Shown: one piece after another, positions 23,536 through 34,800 of the stretch
Layout: every line of letters begins with the position of its first letter
Position numbering within the stretch: the first letter of the stretch is position 1
Source of the DNA: Meloidogyne chitwoodi
Taxonomy: Eukaryota; Nematoda; Chromadorea; Rhabditida; Meloidogynidae
DNA length: 64,000 nucleotides
Assembly (NCBI GenBank): GCA_015183035.1
Contig: JACZZP010000015.1
Location: 372,001 to 436,000 of the forward strand
Direction: 5' to 3'
Notes under the pieces: model-generated
Told to the model about the DNA's origin: nothing
The model's input: the letters and a program-made list of their open reading frames with translations, nothing else
The model's database searches: none
Translations under genes and position numbers: made by a program

Positions 23536-24542
23536 TTATAGCAAAGTATTTCCATTGATTCAATGTTTTTATTAAGGTTGCCGTTGGTTTACTCAATTTT
23601 TCTTGGGTATGGTTTCAAATAAATTTATAAGGAGAAATAACGAAAAATTAAAAAGTACATTTTTCCAAGAAAAACGAATCAAAAAAATTTTTTTAGTAAA
23701 AAATTATATTATTAATGCCGGGTTGGGTCGGGTAAAAGTTAAGGTATGGTAATCCACGGCAAGCCTGATTTTTTAATATTTCTTATACTTTTTTTAATTA
23801 TTTCTAATTTCCAAGGTGTATAAAATCTTTTATGTACTGTGTATTTTATAGAATATTAGTTTATTCTTAAGTCATTACGTGCAAATTTAGGTAGAGCGAC
23901 ATTTCCGGACGCCCACAAAAGCTTACAAAGAAATTAGTTTATTTCCCTCTTTAAAGGACCAATTGGTACAATAATTTATTCAACAACTTTGTAGCATGGT
24001 ACTAAATATATATCCAAGTTTTGGACCAGAAGTTTGAGTCCAGAAGCGTTGGTCCGGAAGTGTCGGTCCGGAAATGTCGGCCTGCCGCAAATTTAGCCTA
24101 AAAATATATAAAAATAAATAAAATATAAACTTGAAATATAATAAATAAACTTAAAATATACTAATAAATAAACTTGAAATATAAAAAATAAACTTGAAAT
24201 ATAAAAAATAAACTTGAAATATAAAAAATAAACTTGAAATATAATAAATAAACTTGAAATATAAAACATGAAATATAATTTTTCTCCAAATGGCTCCAAA
24301 AATGAATACCGTATTTATTTTAATAGAACGACAGTCTCTATTAGAACGACAGTTTTTCCTTTTTCCTTTAGGATCATTAATTAATCTAGACCTATACGTT
24401 ATATAATTGTTTATAATTAGTTAACTAGTCGAATGACATAAAAAAAGTTTCCCATCTCAAATGTGAGCAAGATACAGGTCCCTGGAAATGAAAAAATCAT
24501 AGGAGGGACCAAGCATTTTTTAGGGTAAAAAATTCAAATATG
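23536..24542. other. gene-free repeat-rich spacer
   Basis: No gene. About 23716-23770 holds GGTTGGGTCGGGTAAAAG and GGTAATCCACGGCAAGCCTG, a decayed relative of the hAT-like element at 49350. About 24030-24085 has repeated GGTCCGGAAGTGTCGGTCCGGAAATGTCGG. A tandem array follows at 24096-24270. From 24440 there is a decayed Merlin-type core (CATAGGAGGGACCAAGC). Confidence 0.55.
24096..24270. repeat. tandem AAACTTGAAATATAAAAAAT array
   Basis: About eight copies of a roughly 20-base unit, AAACTTGAAATATAAAAAAT, with small variation. Open frames across it are artefacts of the periodicity. Confidence 0.85.
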
Positions 24543-25389
24543 AGACTCATTCGAAAGAGCTCATCGAGCTGACAAGGGAACGTCACAACATGCCACTCAC
24601 CGATTTTGACAAAATTTATACCATTCGAAAGAGCTTTTCGAGTAGGTATAGAATCTCATTTTTTACGTGCCCTAGTTAAGGTATCACAAAGTTACAAGCT
24701 TCTAAAGTTTCGAAAAAATGTTCCTTTCTTTCTACTCTTTACTACGCCCTTAAGATCACCTTTCTTCTCTCTTTTCCTTGCAGCAACCGCCATTCCTTTC
24801 TATACTCTTTACTACACCCTTAAGATCACCTTTCTTCTCCTCTTTTCTTTTCCATGCAGCGGCCGCCAGTTAACCCAAGAAAAAAGAGGAAAAGAAGAGA
24901 AGGCAAGTGGCCGCTGCAGGAAAACAAAAGGAAAATAGAGAATAGAGTTGATCATAAGTGTGGCGATCCTCTTTTTTGAAACTTTAAAAGCTCGTAACTT
25001 TACAATACCTTAAAACGGGCACATAAAAATTTGGATTCTGTGTCTACTCAAAAAGCTCTTTCGAATGGTATAAGTTTTGCCAAAATCGGTGAGTGGCATA
25101 TTGGACTAGAGATCGGAATTTTGAAAAACCCGGGACCGGGAAACGGGAAATTTTAGAATGGAACGACCGGGAGGGAACCCGGACCGGGAAAATCGGGAAT
25201 TCCCGCTTTTTTCCAGTTCCAAAAATCACCGGGACCCGAACCGGGAAAACCGGGTATTCCCGATCCCGTTTTCATCCCGGTGACTCAAAAAAGCCGGAAA
25301 AAGGACCGGGAAACGGGATCGGGACCCGTTCCCGTTCCGATCTCTAGTTGTGACGTTCCCTTGTCAGCTCGATGAGCTCTTTCGAATGA
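24543..25389. mobile_element. TIR element with nested hAT-like insertion in its right arm
   Basis: The left arm from CTCATTCGAAAGAGCTCATC through GGGAACGTCACAACATGCC to about 24715 is mirrored on the right from about 24970 to 25389, interrupted by the element at 25107-25346. The centre (24740-24950) has duplicated TTTACTACNCCCTTAAGATC and GCAGCGGCCGCC segments. A fragment of the same arm lies at 42722-42815. External ends and target duplication were not resolved. Confidence 0.75.
25107..25346. mobile_element. hAT-like MITE with CCGGGAACCGGGA core, 240 bp
   Basis: Ends TAGAGATCGGAA and TTCCGATCTCTA are inverted; many animal hAT ends start TAGAGATGGG. The right flank GTTGTGAC equals the uninterrupted sequence in the other arm of the host element (complement of GTCACAAC), so the left flank ATTGGAC is a decayed copy of an 8-bp duplication. 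The core repeats GGGACCGGGAAACGGGA-type motifs and is far more GC-rich than the surroundings. Confidence 0.82.
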
Positions 25390-25584
25390 TATATATTGTC
25401 TTGATTGGAGTCTGGGCCATCAACACAATATTACCCTTTTTTGAAATATATTACTCGTATTTTTGGGGCTATTCGTTACTCGTATCTCGTTCTCGTTTTT
25501 TACAATTCAATTTGGCACACCCTGACCTATACTGATATAGCTTGAAAAAATTTTAATATTTTTTTAATGGGTTGAATAATAAAA

Positions 25585-25685
25585 CGAGTCTCTATTAGAA
25601 CGACAGTCTCTATTAGAACGACAGTCTCTATTAGAACGACAGTCTCTATTAGAACGACAGTCTCTATTAGAACGACAGTCCAGAA
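25585..25685. repeat. 18-bp tandem array AGTCTCTATTAGAACGAC
   Basis: Five to six near-perfect copies of the 18-base unit AGTCTCTATTAGAACGAC. The same unit appears once or twice near 24325-24352 and a degraded one at about 25704. As 18 is a multiple of three, it gives an open minus-strand frame that is not a gene. Confidence 0.9.
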
Positions 25686-26012
25686 GGAGGTTGAATAATA
25701 GATGTCGTTCTATTAGAATATTTACGGTATTTATTTTATAAAATATTATTTTTAGAGGTTTAAACAATTTTTCTTAAAACATTTAAAAAATAAATAGAAA
25801 AAGTAAAGCAACTTATTAAAATCAAAACACAAAATTTAAAGTCGGCAAATTTTCTTTTTTTATTTTTTTTTTGCATAATATTTTATAAAATGCGTCTATC
25901 GGAAATTAATACCAACAAAAAAATATATATATTCTTAATTATGCGGCAAATTAAAGATGAAAGGGCAGGTGACACGCTATAAAAGAAAATTTGCTAAAAT
26001 GCATTTATTAGT

Positions 26013-26020
26013 GTATATAA
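26013..26020 (+). promoter_or_regulatory. TATA-like box of helicase copy 2
   Basis: GTATATAAACGCCCC, about 90 bases upstream of the ATG at 26110. The next signal is an acceptor-like TTATTTTTAG at about 26096-26105 just before AAAAATG, which could be a spliced-leader or 5' UTR intron acceptor. About 25690-26012 is otherwise gene-free AT-rich sequence. Confidence 0.5.
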
Positions 26021-26109
26021 ACGCCCCTAAAATAAAAAATCTTTCATTTTTATTTAATTTAAATTTAATATAGGTATATGTAATAAAAAATAAAATTATT
26101 TTTAGAAAA

Positions 26110-29100
26110 ATGAAAATTTTAAAAATTATTTTCTTTTTAACAACCATTCTTTTGTACTTTTGTGTTAATGGAATGTGGCAAGATAGAACATCAATATCCA
26201 ATCGATATTTATTGGGAGAAGAATTTGGAGAAAATGAAGAACCAACATTTTATCAAAATGAAATGATGGCTGAGGGAGCATCGTCATCTTATCAAGGAGA
26301 AATTGCTGGTGAAAAACAAGTTGAAGGACAAGCTTTTAAAATAAAATTAAATCCTGGTAAATATATAAAGAATTAAATAATTTATATTTATTAAAGTTTT
26401 TATTTAAAAAATCTAAAATTAAAAAATCTACTACATATTTAACTTTCTGAATAATACATTCTACTCTTAGGATTTTTTTTTAATTTTATTTTATTTGAGA
26501 AAATAATATTATTAGTTCTATATTAGGACATGCGTCCAAAAATAATATAAGCGTCCCATCAGCTTTATGCTTCCCAAAAACAATATTTGAATATTTATAA
26601 TAGGGATAGAGGTTCAATAGAGATAAAGGGTTCGATTTTTAATTTTGCTTTTAATTTAAATTTTGTATGGAAATAAAAAATAAATAAATTTATTTAAAAT
26701 TAAAAGGTCATATATTCGCTTATATTAATGAAAGTTTGGATGAAGCAGAAAATGAAGTTAATCGAGGAGATTTAATAATAGAAGATAGTGATGAAAATAA
26801 AGTTGCTTATTTTGTTGAATTAAATAAAACAAATGAAAAAAGTTTAAAATCAGAATTTATCAAAAATTTTTTCGAAGAACTTTTTAGGGAGAGAAAATAT
26901 TATAAAGAAAGTTTAATTAATAATATAAAACAATTGCATTTAGAAAAATCAAAAAAACCAAAAAAATCAACAAAATCAAACTTGTTTATGAATTGCTTAA
27001 GTTCATCATCTGTTAAAGAAGATACATACGAAGAGATCTATTATCAAGGTTACAGTTAAAAATTAATTTTTAAAGTTACAGTTTTTAAGCATTTTGTCAA
27101 ATTTTGACTTTTTGGACATTTTGTCAAATTTTGACTTTTGGACATTTTGTCAAATTTTGACTTTTGGACATTTTGTCAAATTTTGACTTTTGAACATTTT
27201 GTCAAATTTTGACTTTTGGACATTTTGTCAAATTTTGACTTTTGGACATTTTGTCAAATTTTGACTTTTGGACATTTTGTCAAATTTTGCTAATATTTAT
27301 ACTTAATCTAATCTAGTGAATTTTTCGTACTTTATTAATTTTATTTTCTAAAGATGTCACTGAAGATATCGTCAAATATTATTTAAATTCCCAAAAGTAT
27401 TATATTGACATGAAAATATTTGAAACATTACCAATACTTGGAAATTACAATAGACAATATAATTCTAAACTTCAACCCATTCTTACTCTAAGAGAATTAG
27501 AAAATTCAGTGAAATTGTGTGATAAAGGAGAAAAGAATGCTTTATTAGAATTAAAGAAAAATTTAGTATTAAATAAAATTATGACAGTTTTATTTACTTT
27601 CACTAAAAGTGATTCGGTAATTTTATTTTTTGTTGGTATTTTTATATTTTTGAAATTAAAATATATATTTTTTTTTTAAATAATAATTAGAAAGATAAGA
27701 AAGAAAGCGAACTTAATAAATTTTTGGAATCTAAAGAAAAAAGTTGGAAAAAACAAGGAAATCCTAGTCAATATGAAAATGAATTGTTTGGAATTACCGG
27801 AGAAGAAATTGAAGTTGATGATTCTTATTTTGATGAATCTAATTTACTTAACGTTGAAATTGGAAAAAAACAAGGAGAGCAATTTGTGCCTTGGAGTTTT
27901 TACCCTATTGCCAAAGTATGTTAATTATATTAATTTTTAATATCTGACAGTAAAAATTTTTAGTTTGATGAAGCTTATTTGGATCCTTGGCTAGTTGAAA
28001 ATATTAACCTTTGCAGGTTTAAAAGACCTACACCTGTTCAAGTTTGTTAAAATTATTTTTTTACTCTTTTTTTAAATGCTCTATTTTAATTTATCTTTTA
28101 TTAAAAATGGGTTTTAATAAAATAAGTCTATCTGTCTTTTTTTAAAAAATTTTTATTAAGAAATATACTATAACTATAATGAACGAACCAAAAAATGATT
28201 TATTTGCCGTGGCAGAGACAGGCTCCGGAAAGTTTGGAATTTTTTTATTTTTAATTAAAAAAATAAAATAGAAAAAATAAGTACATAATTTGATTTAGGA
28301 CAGCAGCATTTCTCATTCCTTTGATAGATCGACTTTTGAAAAAAGGAAAAACTAAAGGAAAATTAAATAAAGTTTATTTTAATATTAAATTTAAATATAA
28401 ATTATTTTAGCCAATAATAAATAAGGAAGGTGGTAAAATTACTAAAATTACATGCATTCCCAATGCTTTAATAATATTGCCAACAAGAGAACTTGCACAA
28501 CAAACACATAAACAAGTATTAAAATTAACTTATCGTACACCTATTGCTTCTGCTCTTGTTTTTGGTGGTGGTGGCAAAGAAAAATATGATTCACAACTTG
28601 AAACTTTTAAAGTTGGTTATGAATTGATTTTTATAAATTCTGATTATTTTTTAATTATTGTAATCAGAATTAAATAAATCAGATTTTACGAAAAACATTC
28701 TGAAAAATCAGAATTTTACAAAAAACATTCTGAAAAATCAGAATTTTACAAAAAACATTCTGAAAAATCAGAATTTTACAAAAAACATTCTGAAAAATCA
28801 GAATTTTACAAAAAACATTCTGATAAATCAGAATTTTACAAAATAAAATTAAATAAGATTTTTTTAATCAGAATATGCTTAACTTGAAAAGTAAAAACAT
28901 ATTTGTCTTTTTTTATTTTATTAAATATCAATTTATCAATTAAATTTTTTTAATTTCAGTATGGTTGTCACATTCTTATTGCTACACCTCTTCGTCTTAT
29001 AGATATGTTGGAACAAAATTATGTTAACCTGAACCTATGCGATATTTTTGTTATGGATGAGTCTGATAGAATACTTGGTAAAGTGGACAATATTTTTAAA

Positions 29101-30382
29101 TTATTAATAAATATATATTAAATTAAAGATAAAAGTTTTGAAGGACAAATTTCTACAATAATTAGTGTATTACCACCAAAAGAGAAGAGAACTACAGGTC
29201 TTTTCTTTATAAAATTAATAAAATTAATTAATTATATGTAGTCATGTTTTCTGCGACATACGATGTTAAAGTTGATAAATTAGTAACAAAATTTCTTAAA
29301 GAAGATTACGTAAGTTAAAGAAAAATAAATATGTATTAAAATCAGAATTAGTGTTTTTATTCTTATTTTGATACTTTTCTGAAATTCTGATTTTATTTGC
29401 TAAAACGTCTGATTTTATTCTGATTAAAAAAATAATTTAAAATTTGGCTTTATATTCTTATTTTATAAAGATAAAACTAACAATTGTTCGACAAATACCT
29501 CCAAATCTTTTTGAAAAATTAATTTGGGTTGAGAGATTAAGCAAAACTAACGAACTTATACAGTTGATAGGAGGACTTTTAAGAGAACCATCAAATAAAA
29601 TCGTTGTTTTTTCAAACAAAAAACACTTATGTACTCAGGTCAATATTTAAATTAAAAAAATATTTAAAATTGTAAAAAATTTATTTACATAATATAAATC
29701 TTACTTTTTCAAAATTTTAGATTGCAGATAAATTGAGTGAAAATGGATACAAAAGTTTACCATTTCATGCTGATATACTAAAAAGAAACGAAAATTTAAA
29801 AGAATTTGTCAGCGGAGAAGTTCGAATTTTGGTTGCCTCAGATGCTTTTCAAAGAGGATTAGATGTTAGAGACATAACTCATGTTATTAATTATGATCTT
29901 CCAAATAGTTTGTATTTTTATTTAACAAAAGATGAAATTTTTAATATTTTATTGGAAAGAATTTTTATTTTTTTATTAATTAATAATTTTTTTTAGATTA
30001 TCAAGACTATATTCATCGCGTTGGCCGTACAGCACGAACGGGAAGACATGGTTAATATTAAAAAACTTTTTTAAAAAAAATCAAATACCTATATACTATT
30101 TAAGGGATAGCTATATCATTTATAAATGATGATGACAATATACTTTTGGATATTTATGAAAATGCTAGGGAAGGAATGTCTTCTTTCCCAAAAGAGCTAG
30201 AGGATAGAGTATTTGAATTAAGGCAAAAAAAACAAAGAAAAGAATTGAAGACTCAAGTAATAAGTGAAGCTATAAATAATATGAAACAAATGGGATATCC
30301 TCCACAAACTGGTTATTATCCTCAAAATGTTGGAAGTAATCAACCAGTGTTTTATTACCAAGGGCCTTATGGGCATAATTAA
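26110..30382 (+). CDS. DEAD-box RNA helicase with N-terminal signal peptide (copy 2, intact)
   Basis: Predicted ATP-dependent RNA helicase that begins with a secretion-type signal. Exon 1 (26110-26356) encodes a hydrophobic leader (KILKIIFFLTTILLYFCVNG) and an acidic stretch. Exons 2-4 add about 275 residues I do not recognise, Lys/Glu-rich and probably helical (HIFAYINESLDEAENEV, KSWKKQGNPSQYENELF). The helicase core then has the Q motif (KRPTPVQ), motif I AETGSGKT split by an intron, Ia PTRELAQQ, Ib TPLRL, motif II DESD in place of DEAD, III SAT, V RGLD and VI HRVGRTARTGR. The last exon ends in a Gly/Tyr/Pro-rich tail (YPPQTGYYPQNVG), stop at 30380-30382. All exons joined in phase where checked. 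Known DEAD-box proteins are nuclear or cytoplasmic, so the leader is odd. It could instead be a membrane anchor or an artefact of start choice, but it is conserved in copy 1. Confidence 0.85.
27086..27296. repeat. tandem TTTTGACTTTTGGACATTTTGTCAAA array (intronic)
   Basis: About eight copies of a roughly 26-base unit, ATTTTGACTTTTGGACATTTTGTCAA, in the second intron of helicase copy 2. The corresponding intron of copy 1 has a single similar unit at about 13598-13625, so the array expanded after duplication. Confidence 0.88.
28681..28850. repeat. tandem AAAACATTCTGAAAAATCAGAATTTTAC array (intronic)
   Basis: About five copies of a roughly 29-base unit containing the palindromic TTCTGAAAAATCAGAA, in an intron of helicase copy 2. 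Each unit can form a small hairpin. The matching intron of copy 1 (15500-15660) has irregular TCAGAATTTTA repeats. Confidence 0.88.
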
Positions 30383-30491
30383 ATAAACTTTGTTAAAGAC
30401 AGTAAAAGAAGCAAAAGAAATGTTAGGGGGAGATATTTTAATTTTTGGGTAAAAAGAAAAAATATTTTTAAAAAAAGTGAATGCTTGGGTG

Positions 30492-30753
30492 CAGTGATGC
30501 AAAAGTTCCAAAATTTCAACGGAAGTAGTTCCAGTTCCGGAAATATATTTTTTATTTTCATAGTTCCAGTTCCGGAACTATTGTGGGGTGAGGAACTAGT
30601 TCCGGGCGAGTTCTAGTTCCGGAACTAGTTCTGGAACAAGTTCCAGTTCCAATAATCAGCCAGTTCCATAGTTCCAGTTCCAAACCAGTTCCAGAAATTT
30701 GGTAGTTCCGTAGTTCCAGTTCCGGAAATGGAACTGGAACTTTTGCATCACTG
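30492..30753. mobile_element. hAT-like MITE with AGTTCCGGAACTG core, 262 bp, perfect TSD
   Basis: Ends CAGTGATGCAAAAGTTCC and GGAACTTTTGCATCACTG are inverted. The 8-bp duplication CTTGGGTG at 30484-30491 and 30754-30761 is exact. The core is a run of AGTTCCAGTTCCGGAACTA-type units on both strands. It lies about 110 bases downstream of helicase copy 2. Confidence 0.92.
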
Positions 30754-30761
30754 CTTGGGTG

Positions 30762-32130
30762 TTCGATTGGTAAGCAAGATGAAGCGAACTTTGTATATTT
30801 TTGATGTTTTTTACCCTTTTTTAAATTCAAATTTTATTAGTTTTGGTTTCGCTTCATCTTCAATATTGGGGGGAATATTTTATTTATTTTTAAATTTAAT
30901 CTATAAGTTGTTACTTTTAAGAGAAGCATAGTTATGCTAAAAATGTGAAAAAGATTGAATATTTTTATAAATTTAATTTAGAATAGTTCAAAATTATAAA
31001 AAATTATTTGAGAATTTCTGGACCAAAAATTAAATAATATTTTTTCAAAAAAAAAAAATAATTTAAAACACATTTTAGCAAAATTATAGCTAAAAAAAAA
31101 AAAATTAAAAATAAATACAAAAACAGAACAAAAAAATTAAAAAACAAAAAAATCAAAAACAATATTTAAAAAAAATTATTTTTTGGGAATTCATTATTTG
31201 AGGTATTTTACCTTTGGGAAGATATGTGACCTTTGGAGATAAATATTAACTATAATTTCAATTTTTAAATAATCTATTAAATTATTATAATAGAAAATAC
31301 AGTATATATAACCGTAACAATATTACAATTTATTACTATTATTTCCAAATGAAATATCACTAAAAATTAGAAATCAACTTTTAATTGTTTATTTAAATTT
31401 TTTTTTTATATTTTATTTAAAATTTTCAAAATGATAAATTCTTTTATTGCATTTTTTAATTTTAAAAAGATTGTTAGGGCAAAATAAATTTTTAATTAAA
31501 AGTATAGGAGTTGTTAGGGAATTAAATTATTTACTCAAAAATCGAACTTATCTTCTCCCACGTGAAAATAAGGTCAAAACATGATTTTTTTAGGAATTTA
31601 AAAATTTATTTAATTTTTAAAATTTTATTTTATTGGAATTTATATAATTAAATAAAAAAAGAAAAATTTAAATTTATTAATGATTATTATATTTAAATAT
31701 TACGCTTATTAACAATTACAATTTATAATTAATTTTTATAAAATCTCAAGATTAATTTAGTAAATAAAGGAAATTAATTATAATGATTTATTAAAAATTT
31801 ATAACTTTTTTTTTTAACAAGGTTTTTATGAATCCTGTCCATTGTTTATTGGGTCGCAACCAGAACATAAAACTATAAATTTATAAAAAATTTAATATTT
31901 AAAGAAAATAAAAGTAGCAAAGTTGACAATTATATAGGTATTTATTAGAGATAGAGCTGGATCCAGGCCTGGAATTTTTATGGATCTGATTTTTCCTGGA
32001 GTCAAGATTCATAAATTAAATCAAAAGTCCAGATCCAGGTCATTTTTGCCTTGATTTTCTGGATTAATTTCATTCAAAAGTTACATTTTTTACAAAAAAT
32101 GAATAATAGAGCTATGGATGTTTATTTTTA
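30762..32130. other. AT-rich intergenic region with one relic exon
   Basis: No complete gene. Long A/T runs occur. One orphan exon-like piece is listed separately at 31826-31872. At about 31955-32050 there is a locally less AT-rich stretch (CTGGATCCAGGCCTGGAATT and CCAGATCCAGGTC) with inverted character, possibly another decayed small element. Confidence 0.5.
31826..31872 (-). pseudogene. orphan last exon related to the mucin/lectin C-terminal module
   Basis: Downstream of an ATAG acceptor, two bases complete a split codon and the frame reads LCSGCDPINNGQDS then TAA. It matches the last exon of the mucin-like gene at 42890-44503 (SCSGCDKIF) in sequence, splice phase and the string ATGTTCTGGTTGCGA. 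It lies 259 bases downstream of the lectin stop in the same orientation. It could be a relic of a lost tandem copy or an alternative last exon of the lectin gene. Confidence 0.5.
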
Positions 32131-34800
32131 TTATTTTAATGTAAGAGTTGTTGCCGTAGAAACGGTGCATCTAATCGGAGTACATGTTTGGCCACTTGAA
32201 AGACATCGAATACTTTTTGCCTAAAAATAATTTAAGTTTTTGAAGAAAAATATAACTTACCAAAACGTAATAATCTGCCGAACTGTTCATAGGCTTGTAC
32301 GTAAAAGTTTTATTGTTTTTTGTAGTCAATTCATCTTTAAGTGTTATGTTCCGTCCATTATCGCTTACAAGTGTTTGTGTAAATGGTGAAATGTTGGTCA
32401 ATCGTGCAAACATATGACATGTTGGATCACAGAATGAGTTAATTACAATTTGGGCATATGCATTTACCAGCTTCCAACAAACATCGAATTCATCACAAAT
32501 ACAGAAGCTTTCCATAGTTGCGCATTGCATATTGATTGGAGAAGCTCCTGAGTTGTTTCCAGTTGTAACGTTGCTAACTGGGACAAAATAAACATCATGA
32601 TTGCCAGGCTCAGCTGGGCAAGGACAAGCTGCTGCAGGATTCACTTGTGTCTTTATTTTTGGATCTGACCTAGTGTATGCGAGTGTTGCAGTAGTTTGAG
32701 GTTGAACGCATGTGAAGGCTGTTGTAGTAGAAGGAACTGTTGTTGTAGTTGATGGTTCAGTTGTTGTAGTAGAAGGTTCAGTTGTTGTAGTAGAAGGCAA
32801 GGTTGTCGTTGTAGAAGGTTCAGTTGTAGTAGTTGAGGGTTCAGTTGTAGTAGTTGAGGGTTCAGTTGTTGTAGTTGATGGTTCAGTTGTTGTTGTTGAT
32901 GGTTCAGTTGTTGTAGTAGAAGGTTCCATTGTTGTCGTTGTAGAAAGTAAGGCTGTTGTGGTAGAACTAACACAAGCTGCCGAACAACTCTTTTTGCATA
33001 TAACTCCACCCAATTTCTGGAAGCACGGAAGGTCATTCCACTCTCCAGATGTGCCATTAAACATAGATACACATGCCTCAATGTTTCCAGCTTAAAAATT
33101 ATTAAAAGATTGGTGTTTTGTCAGTAGTTTTCCTACCTCCTTGTCCACTATCAGTTCCTGAAGGACTTCCATATCCCCAAGGATAACCTGCTGGATTCGG
33201 ATTTCCACTATTAATCACACCATTGTAACTAGCAAAATCACAATGAGTTCCATCCGAATTTATACAATCAACGGAAGCATTGTAGGAAGGATAATATTGA
33301 CAACGATTCATGCCTAACCAGAATGTACGCAAAATAAAATCAAGACTACTAGTGCTAGTTCGTTGAGCACAAACTGAATTATCTGTTTGGCACTTGTTAA
33401 TTGATGGTGCTGCCAATTGACGAACAAATTCATTTTCTGCTGCACTGTGGATTGATGCAACTTCACCTCCAATTGCAAGACATTGAGCGTGAGCCTTAAA
33501 AAATATATTTATGTTGTATATTTAAAATTTTTTGTTCACTTCGTAAAAATTAAGCCAATCTCGTAATACTACTTGATAGCCATATGTTTTGCCGTCTTCA
33601 CCAGTACGTTGTGTCCAATTGTCCAACGTACATGTTGCTGAATTAAAATTCAAAAAATAAATATAAATGGTGATATTTTAATTATTGCTCGGTAAAATAG
33701 ATTAAAATGTAGACTCCTCTTTAAAGGAGAATTGAAAAATAAATCATCAGATATACATAGTAAATTTACATACTATCAGTTATAGAAGAAGGTGCGGCCA
33801 CAGCGGTAATGGGAGATGAATCTTCACATGTTGCAGAACAGTTCCTTTTGCACACAACTCCTCCCAATTTTTGGAAACATGACATATCATTCCACTCTCC
33901 GGATGTGCTGTTATACATGGCTACACATTCTTCAATATTGCCAGCTTAAAAATTACAAATTGGCGTTTTGTCATTGACGATTTAATCAAAAAAGTTACCT
34001 CCTTGTCCACCATCAGTTCCTGAAGGATTTCCATATCCCCAAGGATAACCTGCTGGATTCGGATTTCCACTATTAATCACACCATTGTAACTAGCAAAAT
34101 CACAAAGAGTTCCATCCGAATTTTTACAAACAACCGAAGCATTGTAGGAAGGATAATATTGACAACGATTCATGCCTAACCAGAATGTACGTAAATAAAA
34201 ATCAAGGCCAGAAGAAACTCTTTGAGCACATACAGAATTATCTGTTTGGCACTTGTTAAGTGATGGTGCTGACAATTGACGAACAAATTCATTTTCTGCT
34301 GCACTGTGGATTGATACAACTTCACCTCCAATTGCAAGACACTGAGCGTGTGCCTTTAAATTAATTTTTAAATTTTTAACATTTAAATTCATAAGTATGT
34401 GTATTTCCGGTATTTATTTATATTTTCCGGAAAGTTTTGTAAAGTTGCTTTCCGGAATTTATTTATATTTTCCGGAGTTTAATAAATTATATTTTCCTGA
34501 AAGTTTTGTAAAGTTAATTGTTTTCCGGAATTTATTTATATTTTCCGGAAAGTTTTGTAAAGTTAATTGTTTTCCGGAATTTATTTACTGTTAATAATTA
34601 AAAAAACAATTTATGTACTTAAATTATTTATTTAATTATTTACTCACTTCATAAAAATTAAGCCAATCTTTTAATATTACTTGATACCCATAAGTATAAC
34701 CATCTTCACCTATTCTTTTTGTCCAATTGCCTGTAGAGCAATCAGCTGAGATAAAAGCTGGAATAAAAGCAATAGCAATAATAATTATTATTAGAGACAT
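32131..34800 (-). CDS. secreted C-type lectin with two CTLDs and a mucin-like linker
   Basis: Start 34800 gives a signal peptide (MSLIIIIIAIAFIPAFISAD). Two nearly identical C-type lectin-like domains follow, each from three exons. Each has W-T-x-R-x-GEDG, DWLNFYE, AQCLAIGGEV, SIHSAAENEFVRQL, FWLGMNRCQYYPSYN, a Gly/Asn-rich loop ending YPWGYG, and GEWND with CFQKLGGV. The WND motif, a Ca2+/sugar-binding element in many CTLDs, is retained in both. The domains are joined by a short Ser/Thr linker (about 33770-33830). After CTLD2 comes a tract of about ten TTTTEPS repeats, then a Cys-rich C-terminal module (PCPAEPG, FCICDEFDVCWKLV) related to the mucin gene at 42890. The final exon IRCLSSGQTCTPIRC ends at 32131-32133. 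Likely a secreted surface or defence-type lectin. The exon pairs point to internal tandem duplication. Confidence 0.85.
34400..34590. repeat. tandem TTTCCGGAATTTATTTATATTTTCCGG array (intronic)
   Basis: Three to four copies of a unit of about 47 bases, TTCCGGAATTTATTTATATTTTCCGGAAAGTTTTGTAAAGTT in two parts, in the first intron of the lectin gene. It shares TTTTCCGGAAAGTTTT with the RabGAP intron repeat at 7197-7370. Confidence 0.85.

Noticed and set aside
25093..25347. Open frame rich in Gly/Thr/Arg
   Set aside because: It reads through the GC-rich core of the hAT-like MITE at 25107; no start context, no splice support.
25564..25767. Open frame with CRSNRD repeats
   Set aside because: Artefact of the 18-bp tandem array, whose unit is a multiple of three.
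24096..28850. CRISPR array candidates among the tandem repeats
   Set aside because: Units are contiguous with no unique spacers, AT-rich, and lie in eukaryotic introns or spacers.
30558..30830. Open frame of Pro/Glu/Leu repeats
   Set aside because: It reads through the AGTTCC core of the MITE at 30492.
32653..33081. Minus-strand Gln/Leu-rich open frame
   Set aside because: Alternative frame of the same Thr-rich repeat; the lectin frame has splice support and paralogy.
32712..33095. Plus-strand Val-rich open frame (VVVVEGS repeats)
   Set aside because: It is the antisense reading of the TTTTEPS repeat region of the lectin gene.
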